Source: Isoetes taiwanensis
Lineage: Eukaryota > Streptophyta > Lycopodiopsida > Isoetales > Isoetaceae
Assembly: GCA_021234155.1 (NCBI GenBank)
Contig: JAJEKV010000001.1
Coordinates: 18,993,382-19,057,381 of the forward strand
DNA length: 64,000 nt
Direction of reading: 5' to 3'
The notes under the pieces were generated by a model. It worked only from the letters and a program-made list of their open reading frames with translations. It did no database searches and had not been told where the DNA came from. Made by a program: the position numbers and the translations under genes. Shown in pieces: positions 32,181 to 41,129 of the stretch (the stretch's first letter is position 1; each line of letters starts with the position of its first letter).

Positions 32181-32880
32181 ATTCATGACAATGTGGTGTT
32201 ACATGTCGTGATAGATGTGGTGATGCAAATGGTGCATGTGGTGAATCATGTGGTGCATTTGGTGAACCATGTGGTGAATCATGTGGTGAATCGTGAGGTG
32301 GCATGTTGGAGCTTACGCGGGCATGTTTGACTTTCATTGACCAACATGTTTGGTGATGCAAATGGTGCATGTGGTGAATCATGAGGTGTATTTGGTGAAT
32401 CATGTGGTGAATCATGTGGTGCATCGTAGGTGGCATGTTGGAGCTTACGCGGGCATGTTTGAGCCACCTTGGCATGTTGGAGCCTAGGTGGCATATTTGA
32501 GCCACCTTGGCATGCTTGAGCCTTTACATGACCTTTGTTACATGTTTGACTTTCATTGACCAACATGTTTGGTGATGCAAATGGTGCATGTGGTGAATCA
32601 TGAGGTGCATTTGGTGAATCATGTGGTGAATCATGTGGTGCATCGTAGGTGGCATGTTGGAGCTTACGTGGCATGTTTGAGCCACCTTGGCATGTTGGAG
32701 CCTAGGTGGCATATTTGAGCCACCTTGGCATGCTTGAGCCTTTACATGACCTTTGTTACATGTTTGACTTTCATTGACCAACATGTTTGGTGATGCAAAT
32801 GGTGCATGTGGTGAATCATGTGGTGCATTTGGTGAATCATGTGGTGAATCATGTGGTGCATCGTAGGTGGCACGTTGGAG
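32180..32880. repeat. 218-bp higher-order satellite of GTGGTGAATCAT-type units
   Basis: The marker TTGACTTTCATTGACC recurs at 32327, 32546 and 32764 (spacing 219 and 218 bp). Each unit has GTGGTGAATCATG and GGTGCATTTGGTG submotifs, then GGCATGTTGGAGC(C/T)TA(G/C) and TTGAGCCACCTTGGCATG. Low-complexity ORFs on the minus strand (His/Asp/Ser/Pro-rich) follow from this. Confidence 0.85.
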
Positions 32881-33262
32881 CTATTCATGAATGGCCAATT
32901 CAGGATAGATATATATATATTTTTTTTTTATGTTTTTTAGAAAATAAAATAATGGTCCTTTCGAGGTTATTATTAGTTGCCTACTAAATCTTTAGGAATA
33001 AAGATGCTAATGGTACTAAATCTTAAGGAATAAAGATGCTAATGGTACGAAATCCTAAAATCGTAGCCTACGAAATTAATTTCACGCCAGCCTTTATAGG
33101 CTATGGTCGTGAAGGAGAAGCATCGTCCAATTCCTTCCAACAGGAATGTCAAAGCGGCCGCCGCCGCTCTCCTCCCCTCCAGCCTCTCCCTCTCCCTCTC
33201 CCTCTCCCTCTCGCCTCCCTCCCCCCTAAGCCGGAAACCGCTTTCAATTCCTTTGGCAATGT

Positions 33263-33676
33263 GTGATGGCCGGTTATGAAATAGGATCTTGGCCAAATTA
33301 CCATTTCTTCGGAGTCCGAACACGAGAGCCCGGTGCAGAGAGCCAGAGCCCCGAGAGCTCTGAGAGTCTGATTTCGACCTCTTTCAAAGCTCAAGATCTT
33401 TCGGAGCTTTCAGAAGAGGTGGAATCCTCCTCTAATTTCGATTCCTCTGATGAAGCTTCTTCTGATGATCAATTTGATTCCCAAGATTCTGATAACGAAT
33501 CGAGCGAAGACCAGACCGAAGAAGAAGAAGAAGAGGTAGAAGACTTAAGAAGAACATGAAGTTTTTTGAACTCCAAAATGTTCTACGTGAGTAAGTAGCA
33601 TGCATGCATTAAATTTTTGCTTTCTTTTATGTATTCTAAACTAATTTTCTTCACTTTTTCTTACAGATGAAGCTTG
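33263..33676 (+). pseudogene. Small acidic Ser/Glu-rich protein (copy 2), one frameshift
   Basis: Homologous in layout to the gene at 19.2-19.6 kb. The first exon encodes ESLISTSFKAQDLSELSEEV, SNFDSSDEASSDDQFDSQDS and EEEEEEVEDL. One frame change near 33555 is followed by KNMKFFELQNVLR, a short intron (donor GTGAGT at 33597, acceptor TTTTTCTTACAG at 33666) and a tiny second exon ending DEA-stop. Copy 1 likewise ends with a hydrophobic LN before a tiny acidic second exon. Upstream a (CCCTCT)n run at 33183-33215 sits in a possible Pro/Ser-rich N-terminal frame. It is carried by the 10-kb insertion, so the family travels with mobile DNA. Confidence 0.5.
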
Positions 33677-33699
33677 AAGTCCCGGCTGTGCCACCTTTT

Positions 33700-34140
33700 T
33701 TTTTCTTTTGATCAAGTTAGTCTACAGGCCTTTTGTGCCTTTGTATTTTTTTTGAAAAACAGATGGTATATAGGCCTTAGTGCCTTCATTTGATCTCACC
33801 CCCTTGTGAACTCACCCCTTGTGATACAGGCCTTAGTGCCTCTTTGTAATATATGATGGCCTTAGTGCCTTTTTGAATATATGATGGCCTTGTGCCTTTT
33901 TGAACCTTGTGTAAATTTATAATTCTGAAGTATTCTCGTATCTTTCGTTTTTAACATATGATGGCCTTGTGCCGACTGTAATCCAGGCCTTGTGCCTTTT
34001 GTTTAATCGAGAAAATAGTTTATAATGGCTTTGTGTCTTGTGTAAATTTGTGCCTTGTGTAAATTTCTAATTCTGTTTTACCACAGGCCTGTTTCTAAAA
34101 ACAGATACCACAGGCCTTAGTGCCTTTCTTTGATCTCAAT
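33700..34140 (+). repeat. 3' region with at least eight AGGCC-TTAGT-GCCT hairpin-like repeats
   Basis: GGCCTTAGTGCC or GGCCTT(T)GTGCC recur at about 33727, 33771, 33828, 33860, 33886, 33965, 33987 and 34110, mostly followed by T-rich sequence (TTTTTGAA, TTTGTT). Equivalent in position to the CCTCCGGG repeats downstream of copy 1. Confidence 0.7.
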
Positions 34141-34477
34141 TCAGGGACCTAATTTGGGATCCATATATTGCTGTCACCAAAATCAGTCAAGATACTATCA
34201 GGAATCTGAGAGCCATTCCATTTTCTGACCGGGTCAAAAAATGGTCAATGCCCCTGGCTGATTATGGTGAAATCTGTGGTGAAAGCCGTGGTGAAAACTG
34301 TGGTGAAGCTGTGGTGATGCAAACGTTGTTTTTATATTTCAAAGGGAGAAAAATACATATGGAAATCTACCATACCGTAGAGAATAGTTCATACTTCTTA
34401 TGAAATGAAGTATGCAGAAAAACCCTGAGCTTCTAGTATTATCAAAATGCATTAGAGATGACATACAGTTACTGGGC

Positions 34478-36795
34478 CTCAATCAGATCCTGCATTGTGA
34501 GATCTGTAACTCTACTATTTCCAAGTACGTTCAAGACTTCATCAAGTGTTTCTGCTGAATAGTTGGTGTAATCCAGCAACACTAAAACATGTGCTTTCGT
34601 TTTACGCCCCACTTATGATACTGATTCATAAAGTATTGTCTTCGGGTTGTTGTGTCTCCATGCATCCGCCCGTCGAGCACTTTTTAATGGCTGAAGCATG
34701 GATCATTTCCTGCTTTAGTTGGATGAACATATCCTCCTCCTCAAGCTCGGGAGAGCCGAGAACTCATCCTCGTAATCATACACCACCCCGAACCCCTGGC
34801 GGCCGCACCAGCTGTTAAGTCTCCCCGACCATGAGTGTAAACAACATCATCCGTGGTAAAACAACATCTACTACAAAGAAAGGCAACCGCCTATCACCGC
34901 TTTGGCTTCTAATTCTTTAAGCCCATCAGGAATTAACCTATGTTTTAAGCCTAGAATACCTCGAATTCATGGGTCCCTCGCTCCTCTAATATCCGCCTCA
35001 TTTCTCGGTTTATTTGCTCCAAGATAGGTCCTACCAGATCATCGTGCATTTGAACCGGGTGAAATTGTTTGTGCTCGTGTTCTCCTTCGTTTTCTTCCGC
35101 CATAGCCGGATTGTGATAAGCCAATGTCGCATGCAAAACTAGATTTATGGTTTTCCCCAATGCTTCCTCGTGACCCGACTTTTGAATGATTGACCTTGCA
35201 TTTGATGTGACAGATTTCCAATGATTCTCTGTCCCATTCTCATCCATCCTTAATGTAATTTTTTCGTGTGTCACTTTCACCACCCATCCAATTAAACAAA
35301 GTTGAGATTTCTATTAAACATAGCATATATTACAGACATTCATCTTACACCTCGTTATTCACCACACTAGGCACCACATAGAATATATTACAAAGATTTA
35401 TTTTACACCATATTTTTAACCACACTAGGCACCACACGGCACCACACTAGGCACCACACCATGTTATTCACCACACTAGGGACCACATAGCATATATTAC
35501 AAAGATTTATTTTACACCATGTTATTCACCACACTAGGCACCACAAAGCGTTATATTTAGAGCATTTATTTTACACCATATTTTTCACCACACTAGGCAC
35601 CACATAGCATATATTACAAAGATGTATTTTACACCATGTTATTCACCACACTAGGCACCACAAAGCATATATTGACAAAGATTTATTTCACACCACGTGC
35701 CTCACCACACTAGGCAAAGACATATCATATATCACAAAGATTAATAGGCACCACACACCACAAGCAATCACTAACCACAAAGAACCACATATCACAAGCA
35801 ATCACTAACCACATACCACATTAACAATAAAAATGTGGTGAAGATGAAGAAATGAAATAACCTGTGATTCTTCCAGATAGTGAGTGGCATGATCCTCTCT
35901 TACATTTCGTTCCAATCTTCTGAACTTAACATCCTTTGCATTTGGAGAGACCCTACTTTTTCGGTCCAAAATTGCTGCACAAGTTCTATGACCTGCTCTT
36001 CTAACTCTTTTGTACAAAACCCATTTCCCCCCTTTGCAATCTATCTCTTCCCTCTTCAATTTTGCTTTGGTAAGATTCCTAGGATGAACACCCAAAGATA
36101 GTTTACCAAAACCCCGAAAGCAATCGACGGGATTAGCACTTTCGGTATTAATGCTTCCTCTTACGGCCATAGCAAGGCAACTACTCTTGGTCGCTAAACT
36201 GTCATTGCTGTTAGACTTCTTCACAAGTTGAATGGAAGCCCTGAGGTTGCTGACCACAATGCTCTTGGCTTGCAAATCTTTCAGCTCTTCGCCAAGTACG
36301 CTGTCCATTGTGTCATCCTGCAGATAATCTAGTAAAACCTCTTTCTTATCGCTGTTAGACAAGCCTTTAGTGGTGCTATGAAATGAAGATAACAATTTTA
36401 ATACCATCCGGCCTTTTGGTAGAGGCCGTTCGTGGATCCTCCCTCTGCTGTTGCAATTTTTGCTAATTCTTCTTTAGCTTCCCTTTTGTCTTTTCCTTTG
36501 GCGCCTTTTATGATCCCGTTCTTGTCTCGAGTTCTCTTTCTCTTATCTCGTGGGCGATTTGCTTCCAAATTAAATGATTGAAGGTATGAACCGAATTGAT
36601 CCACAACCGGATTAAAGCGCCATAGCCGTGGTGCTTCGTGAAAGGCGCGGTGGGTCGTGGGTTTAGAAATCGGTTCGGTGGAGATTGGAATGGGACGGGT
36701 GGCGAGGAAATTGGAAATGGGACGGGTGGCGAGGGAATCGGGTTGTTGCAGTTCAGGAAATGATTGAATCCGAGCAGTACATCACTAGGCGCCAA
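34478..36795 (-). pseudogene. Candidate transposase gene of the 10-kb element
   Basis: Minus-strand frames near the right TIR look like one gene. A 5' part at 36604-36398 is basic (PRDKRKRTRDKNGIIKG) and runs with a frame change into 36407-35865 (VLLDYLQDDTMDSVLGEELK, WVLYKRVRRAGHRTC, VSPNAKDVKFRRLERNVRED, HATHYLEESQ). After the 60-bp repeat array comes 35283-34951 (ENHWKSVTSNARSIIQKSGH, MHDDLVGPILEQINREMRRI). A final frame ends at 34478 (VLVLLDYTNYSAETLDEVLN, TDLTMQDLIEAQ). The VSPN...HATHYLEESQ segment recalls DNA-binding/entry regions of large DDE transposases, which is from memory and weak. Stops and frameshifts suggest it is inactive. Confidence 0.35.
35345..35720. repeat. 60-bp tandem repeat (CACCACACTAGGCACCAC)
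   Basis: About six copies of a 60-bp unit with TTATTCACCACACTAGGCAC, CATA(G)CATATATTACAAAGA and TTTATTTTACACCAT. Placed inside the transposase candidate, probably in an intron. The CACCAC core is the complement of the GTGGTG motif repeated elsewhere in the element. Confidence 0.85.
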
Positions 36796-36871
36796 ACAAA
36801 CATTTAAAATCGCACCACAAATTTGATATCTCCCACCACATTTTTAGGAGGACAGGGGGGGCACCCAAGGT

Positions 36872-36896
36872 GTTCCACTACAACATGCTTTCACCC
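36872..36896 (-). repeat. Right terminal inverted repeat of the 10-kb element
   Basis: Reverse complement of 26818-26842. Followed directly by ATCC. Confidence 0.85.
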
Positions 36897-37815
36897 ATCC
36901 ATTTCCTCTGTCTCCACTTCCTGCCTCGCCTTTCCTTCCTTCTGCCCCTTGCCTTCCCTATCCTTTTCTTTCCTTTCCCTTTTCTTTTCCTTCTTTTCCT
37001 TCTTTTCTTTCTCTTCCTTCCTTCTCTTCCTGCTCTTCCTCTTCCTTCTCTTCCTCCTCTTCCTTCTCTTCCTTTTCCTTCGCTTGCTTCTTTTCCTTCT
37101 TTTCCTTATCTGGATTTTTGCGATCCTTTCTCTTAACTTTCCTCTTGCCCGCCGCCTTTCCTTCCTCAGTTTCCTGGATAACATCCTCAGTAGAAGATGA
37201 GGAGTCTTTGTCGGCTGCAGGTGTCTCCTTAGGTTGTCTTGTCTTCTTCTTGCTAACTGTTCTTAGCCAGGCGGTGTCCACAATGGCGGGTAGTTTCTGC
37301 TGGGCTAATGCCTTGACAACGAATGAAGGCGAGTTTTTCGACTCGTTCATCCGATTGCGAAGAATCATAAAGCCCCTCAAGATTTCTTGTGGGCCTTTGA
37401 TGTCAGCTTCTTCAAAAGTATGCAATGACGGCAATCAACCTTCGCTTCTTCGCCGAACCAGCTACATTTGCAATGCTAGCAGACATTACAGTGGGATCAT
37501 AAAACTTCCAGTCCACATAGTAGACAATTATTCTCTGCTTCAAAGTATCCTCACAGACCACCCGGATCCAATCGTCGCGACCGCTCTTGACAACCAGCTT
37601 CATGTTGACCAAGATACCTGGCTGGTAAATTCCGGCTGTTTCTGTGTCTGTCTCCCTTATAAGGAGGCAGAGCTCTCTTCTGCGGTCTCCTTTCGAGCCT
37701 GTAGCAGTAGAGGGGCTCACCCGCATTACTTCCATGCACGGTACATATGTCCGCCGGCATGATAGTCCGGGTCGGATTGAAATTGTGTTTTCGCACGTAA
37801 CATAGCTGCAACAAA
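36897..37815 (-). pseudogene. ParB-like / methyltransferase-like protein, copy 2, N-terminal part
   Basis: Minus strand. An acceptor-like TTTGTTGCAG precedes about 37803. The first frame gives LVNMKLVVKSGRDDWIRVVC and IIVYYVDWKFYDPTVM. A one-base shift near 37425 leads to ADIKGPQEILRGFMILRNRM, FVVKALAQQKLPAIVDTAWL, then an acidic and very Lys-rich linker (pyrimidine-rich on plus, 36940-37140). The layout (N-terminal domain, acidic then basic linker) mirrors copy 1. At 36897 the frame EVETEEMD meets the right end of the 10-kb insertion and continues at 26817. The purine-rich linker also carries a frame change. Confidence 0.55.
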
Positions 37816-37845
37816 GGGGCATCAGTAACAAAGAGGCATCAGTAA

Positions 37846-38460
37846 ATGGTTTTAACAAGCAGGCAGACAATCAGTTGTGGTAGGCAAATGGCGCCGTGGC
37901 GCCATTTGCATCTGAGTCCAGTGCATAAGCACATGGAGGCGGTTCGTATGCATGTCTTCTTCGTTTGGTCGCTTGAGAGGCCTCACCCGGTTAAAACCCT
38001 CCCTTCGCAATATTCGAGGAAGATTGTTCGAAGGGGAGTGGCTCGGACTGGGTGGAGGCACCTGCGACTCGTAGGAGAGAGCACTACAGAACGCAACACA
38101 ACGAGTCAATGCTGATACATATGTGACTGTCTCTGTCGTCTGCTTAGTCGTCTGCTTTTAACAAGCAGGCAGACCAGATGACCAGGCAAATGGCGCCATA
38201 GCGCCATATGCATCCGAGTTCAGTGCATAAGCAAATGGAAGCAGTTCGAATGCATTTCCCTGCGTTTGGTCGCAGAGGCCTCCACCCAGTCCGAGCCCCT
38301 CCCCTTCCAAATATTCGCGAAAGATGGTTGGAAGGAGAGTGGCTCTGACTGGGTCGAGGCACCTGCGATTTGCAGGAGAATACATATGCGAATGACTCCA
38401 TTAGTGTTAATGGACTGGACGCAGATAAAAATGGCGCCATGGCGCCATTTGCCAACAAGT
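37846..38460. repeat. 309-bp tandem duplication upstream of copy 2
   Basis: Two units start TTTTAACAAGCAGGCAGAC (37849 and 38156). Both carry a GGCGCC palindrome, GCATAAGCA(C/A)ATGGA, GAGGCCTC, TATTCG(A/C)G(G/A)AAGAT and TGGCTC-GACTGGGT blocks. Confidence 0.8.
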
Positions 38461-38764
38461 CCCAAATGTATGCTAATAGACATCAAATAGCGCCATGGCG
38501 CCATTTGCCAACAACAAGGCCCTATGGTAAGCTAATAGACATCAAATGGCGCCATGGCGCCATTTGCCAACAACCCTATGGTAAGCTAATAGACATCAAA
38601 TGGCGCCATGGCGCCATTTGCCAACAACAAGGCCCTATGGTAAGCTACCAGGCATCCTAAAGTAAGCTAACTCCTAAAGTGCACTCAGGCATCCATGGCG
38701 CCATTTGTCAACTATAAGACCCTAAACTGGCTACCAGGCATCTAAATGGCACGGTGGCGCCATT
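37886..38764. repeat. Array of paired-GGCGCC palindromes 5' of copy 2
   Basis: AAATGGCGCC plus two bases plus GGCGCCATTT, or one-mismatch forms, at 37886, 38188, 38429, 38485, 38544, 38598 and 38743, with a half copy at 38693. Three copies (38429, 38544, 38598) are perfect 22-bp palindromes with CCATGG at the centre. From 38470 the copies are 54-59 bp apart in a tandem unit containing GGTAAGCTAATAGACATC. Confidence 0.9.
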
Positions 38765-39480
38765 TAGCCAAAACAAAACAATGCAAGTAGATGACATACA
38801 TGTCCCTTGAGGTGCGCTAGCCGCTGTCTCCACATTCTGAGGAGCTCCAGAATTGTCGATTTCCATTTCGAGCGCCTTGAATTTGGTCCGAAAACTGGTG
38901 TTAAGTACGTCAAAATCCGTACGTTTAAAAAACGTTTTTTAAGATTTTTTGAAGATTTTTAAAATTTTTGGAAAAAATCTTTAAAAACATATTTCATATA
39001 AAATACGTTAAAAATCTTTAAAATCTTTAAAATCCTTAAAAATCCTTAAAAATCCTTAGACTGTGGTTTTTTTTTTATCTAAATATATGATATTCTTGAA
39101 CATATTCATCTTTGTATATGAAATTCTTAAATTTTTTAACCTCTACAATAATATTTTTCTCAACTTTCTTAAGAGGTGCATGGCAAAACTGCTATGATAT
39201 CTTTGTACTTGAACTTAATAGTTTGTAACAGCAGTATAAGCTTCCGATTTACTTGTTGGCATGCTATGTCATGTAACTTGTAGAAAAAATGTGCATTTTA
39301 ATAGTAGCAAACATGTCCAATAAAGCAGCCCAAAGAATGTGGAATTTGTTTATTTTTTAATTTTGACCATACCAAATCATAAAAATCCTTTAAAAAACGT
39401 GAGGATTTTTATAGAGGTACTTTAAAAATAAAAAACAGGTTTTTTAATAACATTGGTGTGGCTTGATGTGTTGAGGCGCT
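38765..39480. other. AT-rich spacer
   Basis: AAAATCCTTAAAAATC-type short repeats at 38935-39060; no gene. Confidence 0.5.
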
Positions 39481-39860
39481 GAACTGTGGGGAAATGGCGC
39501 CAGAAAACACGGAAAAAAAGGACGAAAAAGGGTTGCTTTAGGCGCTGGGCACTAGGCGCTGGCGGCTAGGCGCTGGGCGCTGGCGGCTGAGGTCGAGGCG
39601 CTAGGAGCTGGAATCGAAAACGAAAAAACCGAATGAGAAGCTTCAGAAAAACAATTAGGCATAAGAAACTTTGGGCACCGCCGTTCATTGTAATTACCAG
39701 CGCCAACTACGCCCGCGGGCGGGCCAGCGCCCATGCCCGCCCATGCCCGTGGCGGTCCAGCGCCTATATGCCCGGGCCCCCATGCCCGCCCATGCCCCAT
39801 GGCGGTCCAGCGCCCATGCCAGCCCGTGCGTGGCGGTCAGCGTATATGCCGCCACAATTT
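39481..39860. repeat. GC-rich repeat cluster (GGCGCTGG, GCCCATGCCC)
   Basis: TAGGCGCTGG(G)C units at 39539-39605 and GGCGGTCCAGCGCC plus CCCATGCCCGCC units at 39715-39845. Much more GC-rich than the flanks. One half palindrome, AAATGGCGCC, lies at 39493. Confidence 0.7.
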
Positions 39861-40033
39861 GAAATTTGAAATTCGAATATTTCCTGCCTTGCGCCTTTAA
39901 ATTTGAACATAAAATTCAAAATTCCCGCCGCCCGAAATTAGCGTAAAGTCAAAATTCCCGCCCGTAAATTGAAATTTGACTGCCACCTGTCCAAATTTGA
40001 ATAAATTAAAACTTTTAAAATTGTACTTTGCAT

Positions 40034-40396
40034 TTAAAGCTCCCTCTTTGTAAGCTGCTCACACTTAATGCGACCATGCCCGGCCTTGAGCGTTTTCGTT
40101 ACCGCGGTTTGGTAGCTTTTCGAATCCGCTGTTAGGTCTTTTGCCTTCGCATAAAAGGCGCTTCTTTTCTTAAGCGCGGCGAAACTTTTTGCAAAGCATG
40201 CGTCTTTGTCGGCGCTTTTCTTCTTGGCTCGCGAAATCAGGTGATTCTTGGGCTTTCTTCTTGGCGAATTCTTCTTGGCGCTTTCTTCTTGGCGAATCCT
40301 TCTTTCTCGCTTTCTTGGCGAATCCTTGGCTTTCTTCTTGGCGCTTTCTGCTGGGATCAGCTTGATTTTCCTGTTCCATCTATCGCTCCGGGACAT
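40034..40396 (-). CDS. Hypothetical Lys/Arg-rich protein
   Basis: ORF of 120 residues. The first half is repetitive and basic (ESAKKKAKDSPRKRE, encoded by CGCCAAGAA-type repeats). The second half is more complex: DACFAKSFAALKKRSAFYAK, KAGHGRIKCEQL. It could be a nuclear basic linker exon of another ParB/methyltransferase-like relative (copies 1 and 2 have such linkers), or a repeat by-product. Nothing specific is recognised. Confidence 0.25.
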   Translation of the reverse strand: MSRSDRWNRKIKLIPAESAKKKAKDSPRKRERRIRQEESAKKNSPRRKPKNHLISRAKKKSADKDACFAKSFAALKKRSAFYAKAKDLTADSKSYQTAVTKTLKAGHGRIKCEQLTKREL

Positions 40397-40683
40397 ACCA
40401 CTATGGATCTATCTAATATCAAGTAAGTCCACTTTTTTCCGGTATGAATTTCGTTTCTATTCTTCGCCATGTGTATAGCGTGTTCAAATGCTAATATGAA
40501 TGCTGCTAGGAAACTAAGAACCTTGGTTTCAATTGCAAAGTTGGCATGGGGTGCCCATGTTATGCATGCCTGCTCTTATTGACACATATACAGCAATGGG
40601 AGCAAGAATGCATAACATAGGCACCTCGTGTAGATTTTGTGATGGAGCTAAGCCAAATCGCCCCATGTGACCAACTTGGATCA

Positions 40684-41068
40684 AATGGCGCCAGGGCGGC
40701 ATTCTATTCCAAATACACCCTTATGGTGTGTTGGTCTTAATGGCTCCATAGCGCCATACGGTTGAACATGGTGCACGGCTGAAATGTAAATTTGGAGCCA
40801 AATGGAGCAATGGCGCCATTTGGTCGAAACGGTGCACTTGGATCAAATGGCGCCATGGCGCCATTTGATCCAATTCATATAACGGCAGTGCACTTTGGAT
40901 CAAAATGAAAGCCATGGCGCCATTTGATCCAAATTCACACGTGTGAATTTGGATCAAATGGCGACATGGCGCCATTTGATCCAAGTGCACCGCTTTCAAC
41001 AAATGGCCATTGGCTCCAAATTTAGACCAAAATTTATTCTTTTGTACTAAATGGCGCCATTTTCGCTT
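40684..41068. repeat. Second array of GGCGCC palindromes with longer nested palindromes
   Basis: A perfect 36-bp palindrome spans 40838-40873: TTGGATC + AAATGGCGCC + A and its reverse complement. At about 40926-40961 another 36-bp palindrome is centred on CACACGTGTG and flanked by TTTGATCCAAATT. Half or degenerate copies at 40684, 40740, 40799, 40910, 40965 and 41049. Confidence 0.9.
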
Positions 41069-41129
41069 TATTTATTGCTTACTTTTTCGTCTATTTCATA
41101 TGTTCTAAAAAGTGTCGACTTGCTTGATT

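Larger units (their letters stand above)
26818..36896. mobile_element. 10,079-bp TIR element inserted in the copy 2 coding exon
   Basis: The ends are inverted: plus strand GGGTGAAAGCATGTTGTAGT at 26818-26837 (25 bp perfect to 26842) and its reverse complement at 36872-36896. Weaker inverted similarity (GTGGTGGGA, AATTTGT-GTG) continues about 85 bp inward. ATCC flanks both ends (26814-26817 and 36897-36900; CCCATCC matches on both sides if part of the TIR is counted). Removing the insert plus one ATCC joins the two halves of the Lys-rich linker in frame: EVETEEMD on the right, GKKKKK on the left. The interior holds gene fragments, GTGGTG/CACCAC-rich tandem arrays and a candidate transposase. 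I cannot assign a superfamily; a 4-bp duplication would be unusual for CACTA, hAT or MULE. Confidence 0.8.

Noticed and set aside
32095-32987. His/Asp/Pro-rich ORFs on the minus strand
   Set aside because: By-products of the 218-bp satellite; they track the repeat unit, not a gene.
26822-36896. CACTA-superfamily ends (CACTACAACA) facing outward from the 10-kb segment
   Set aside because: The reading frame joins exactly when the segment is removed and inverted similarity continues toward its interior, so the ends belong to the 10-kb element with TIR GGGTGAAAG.
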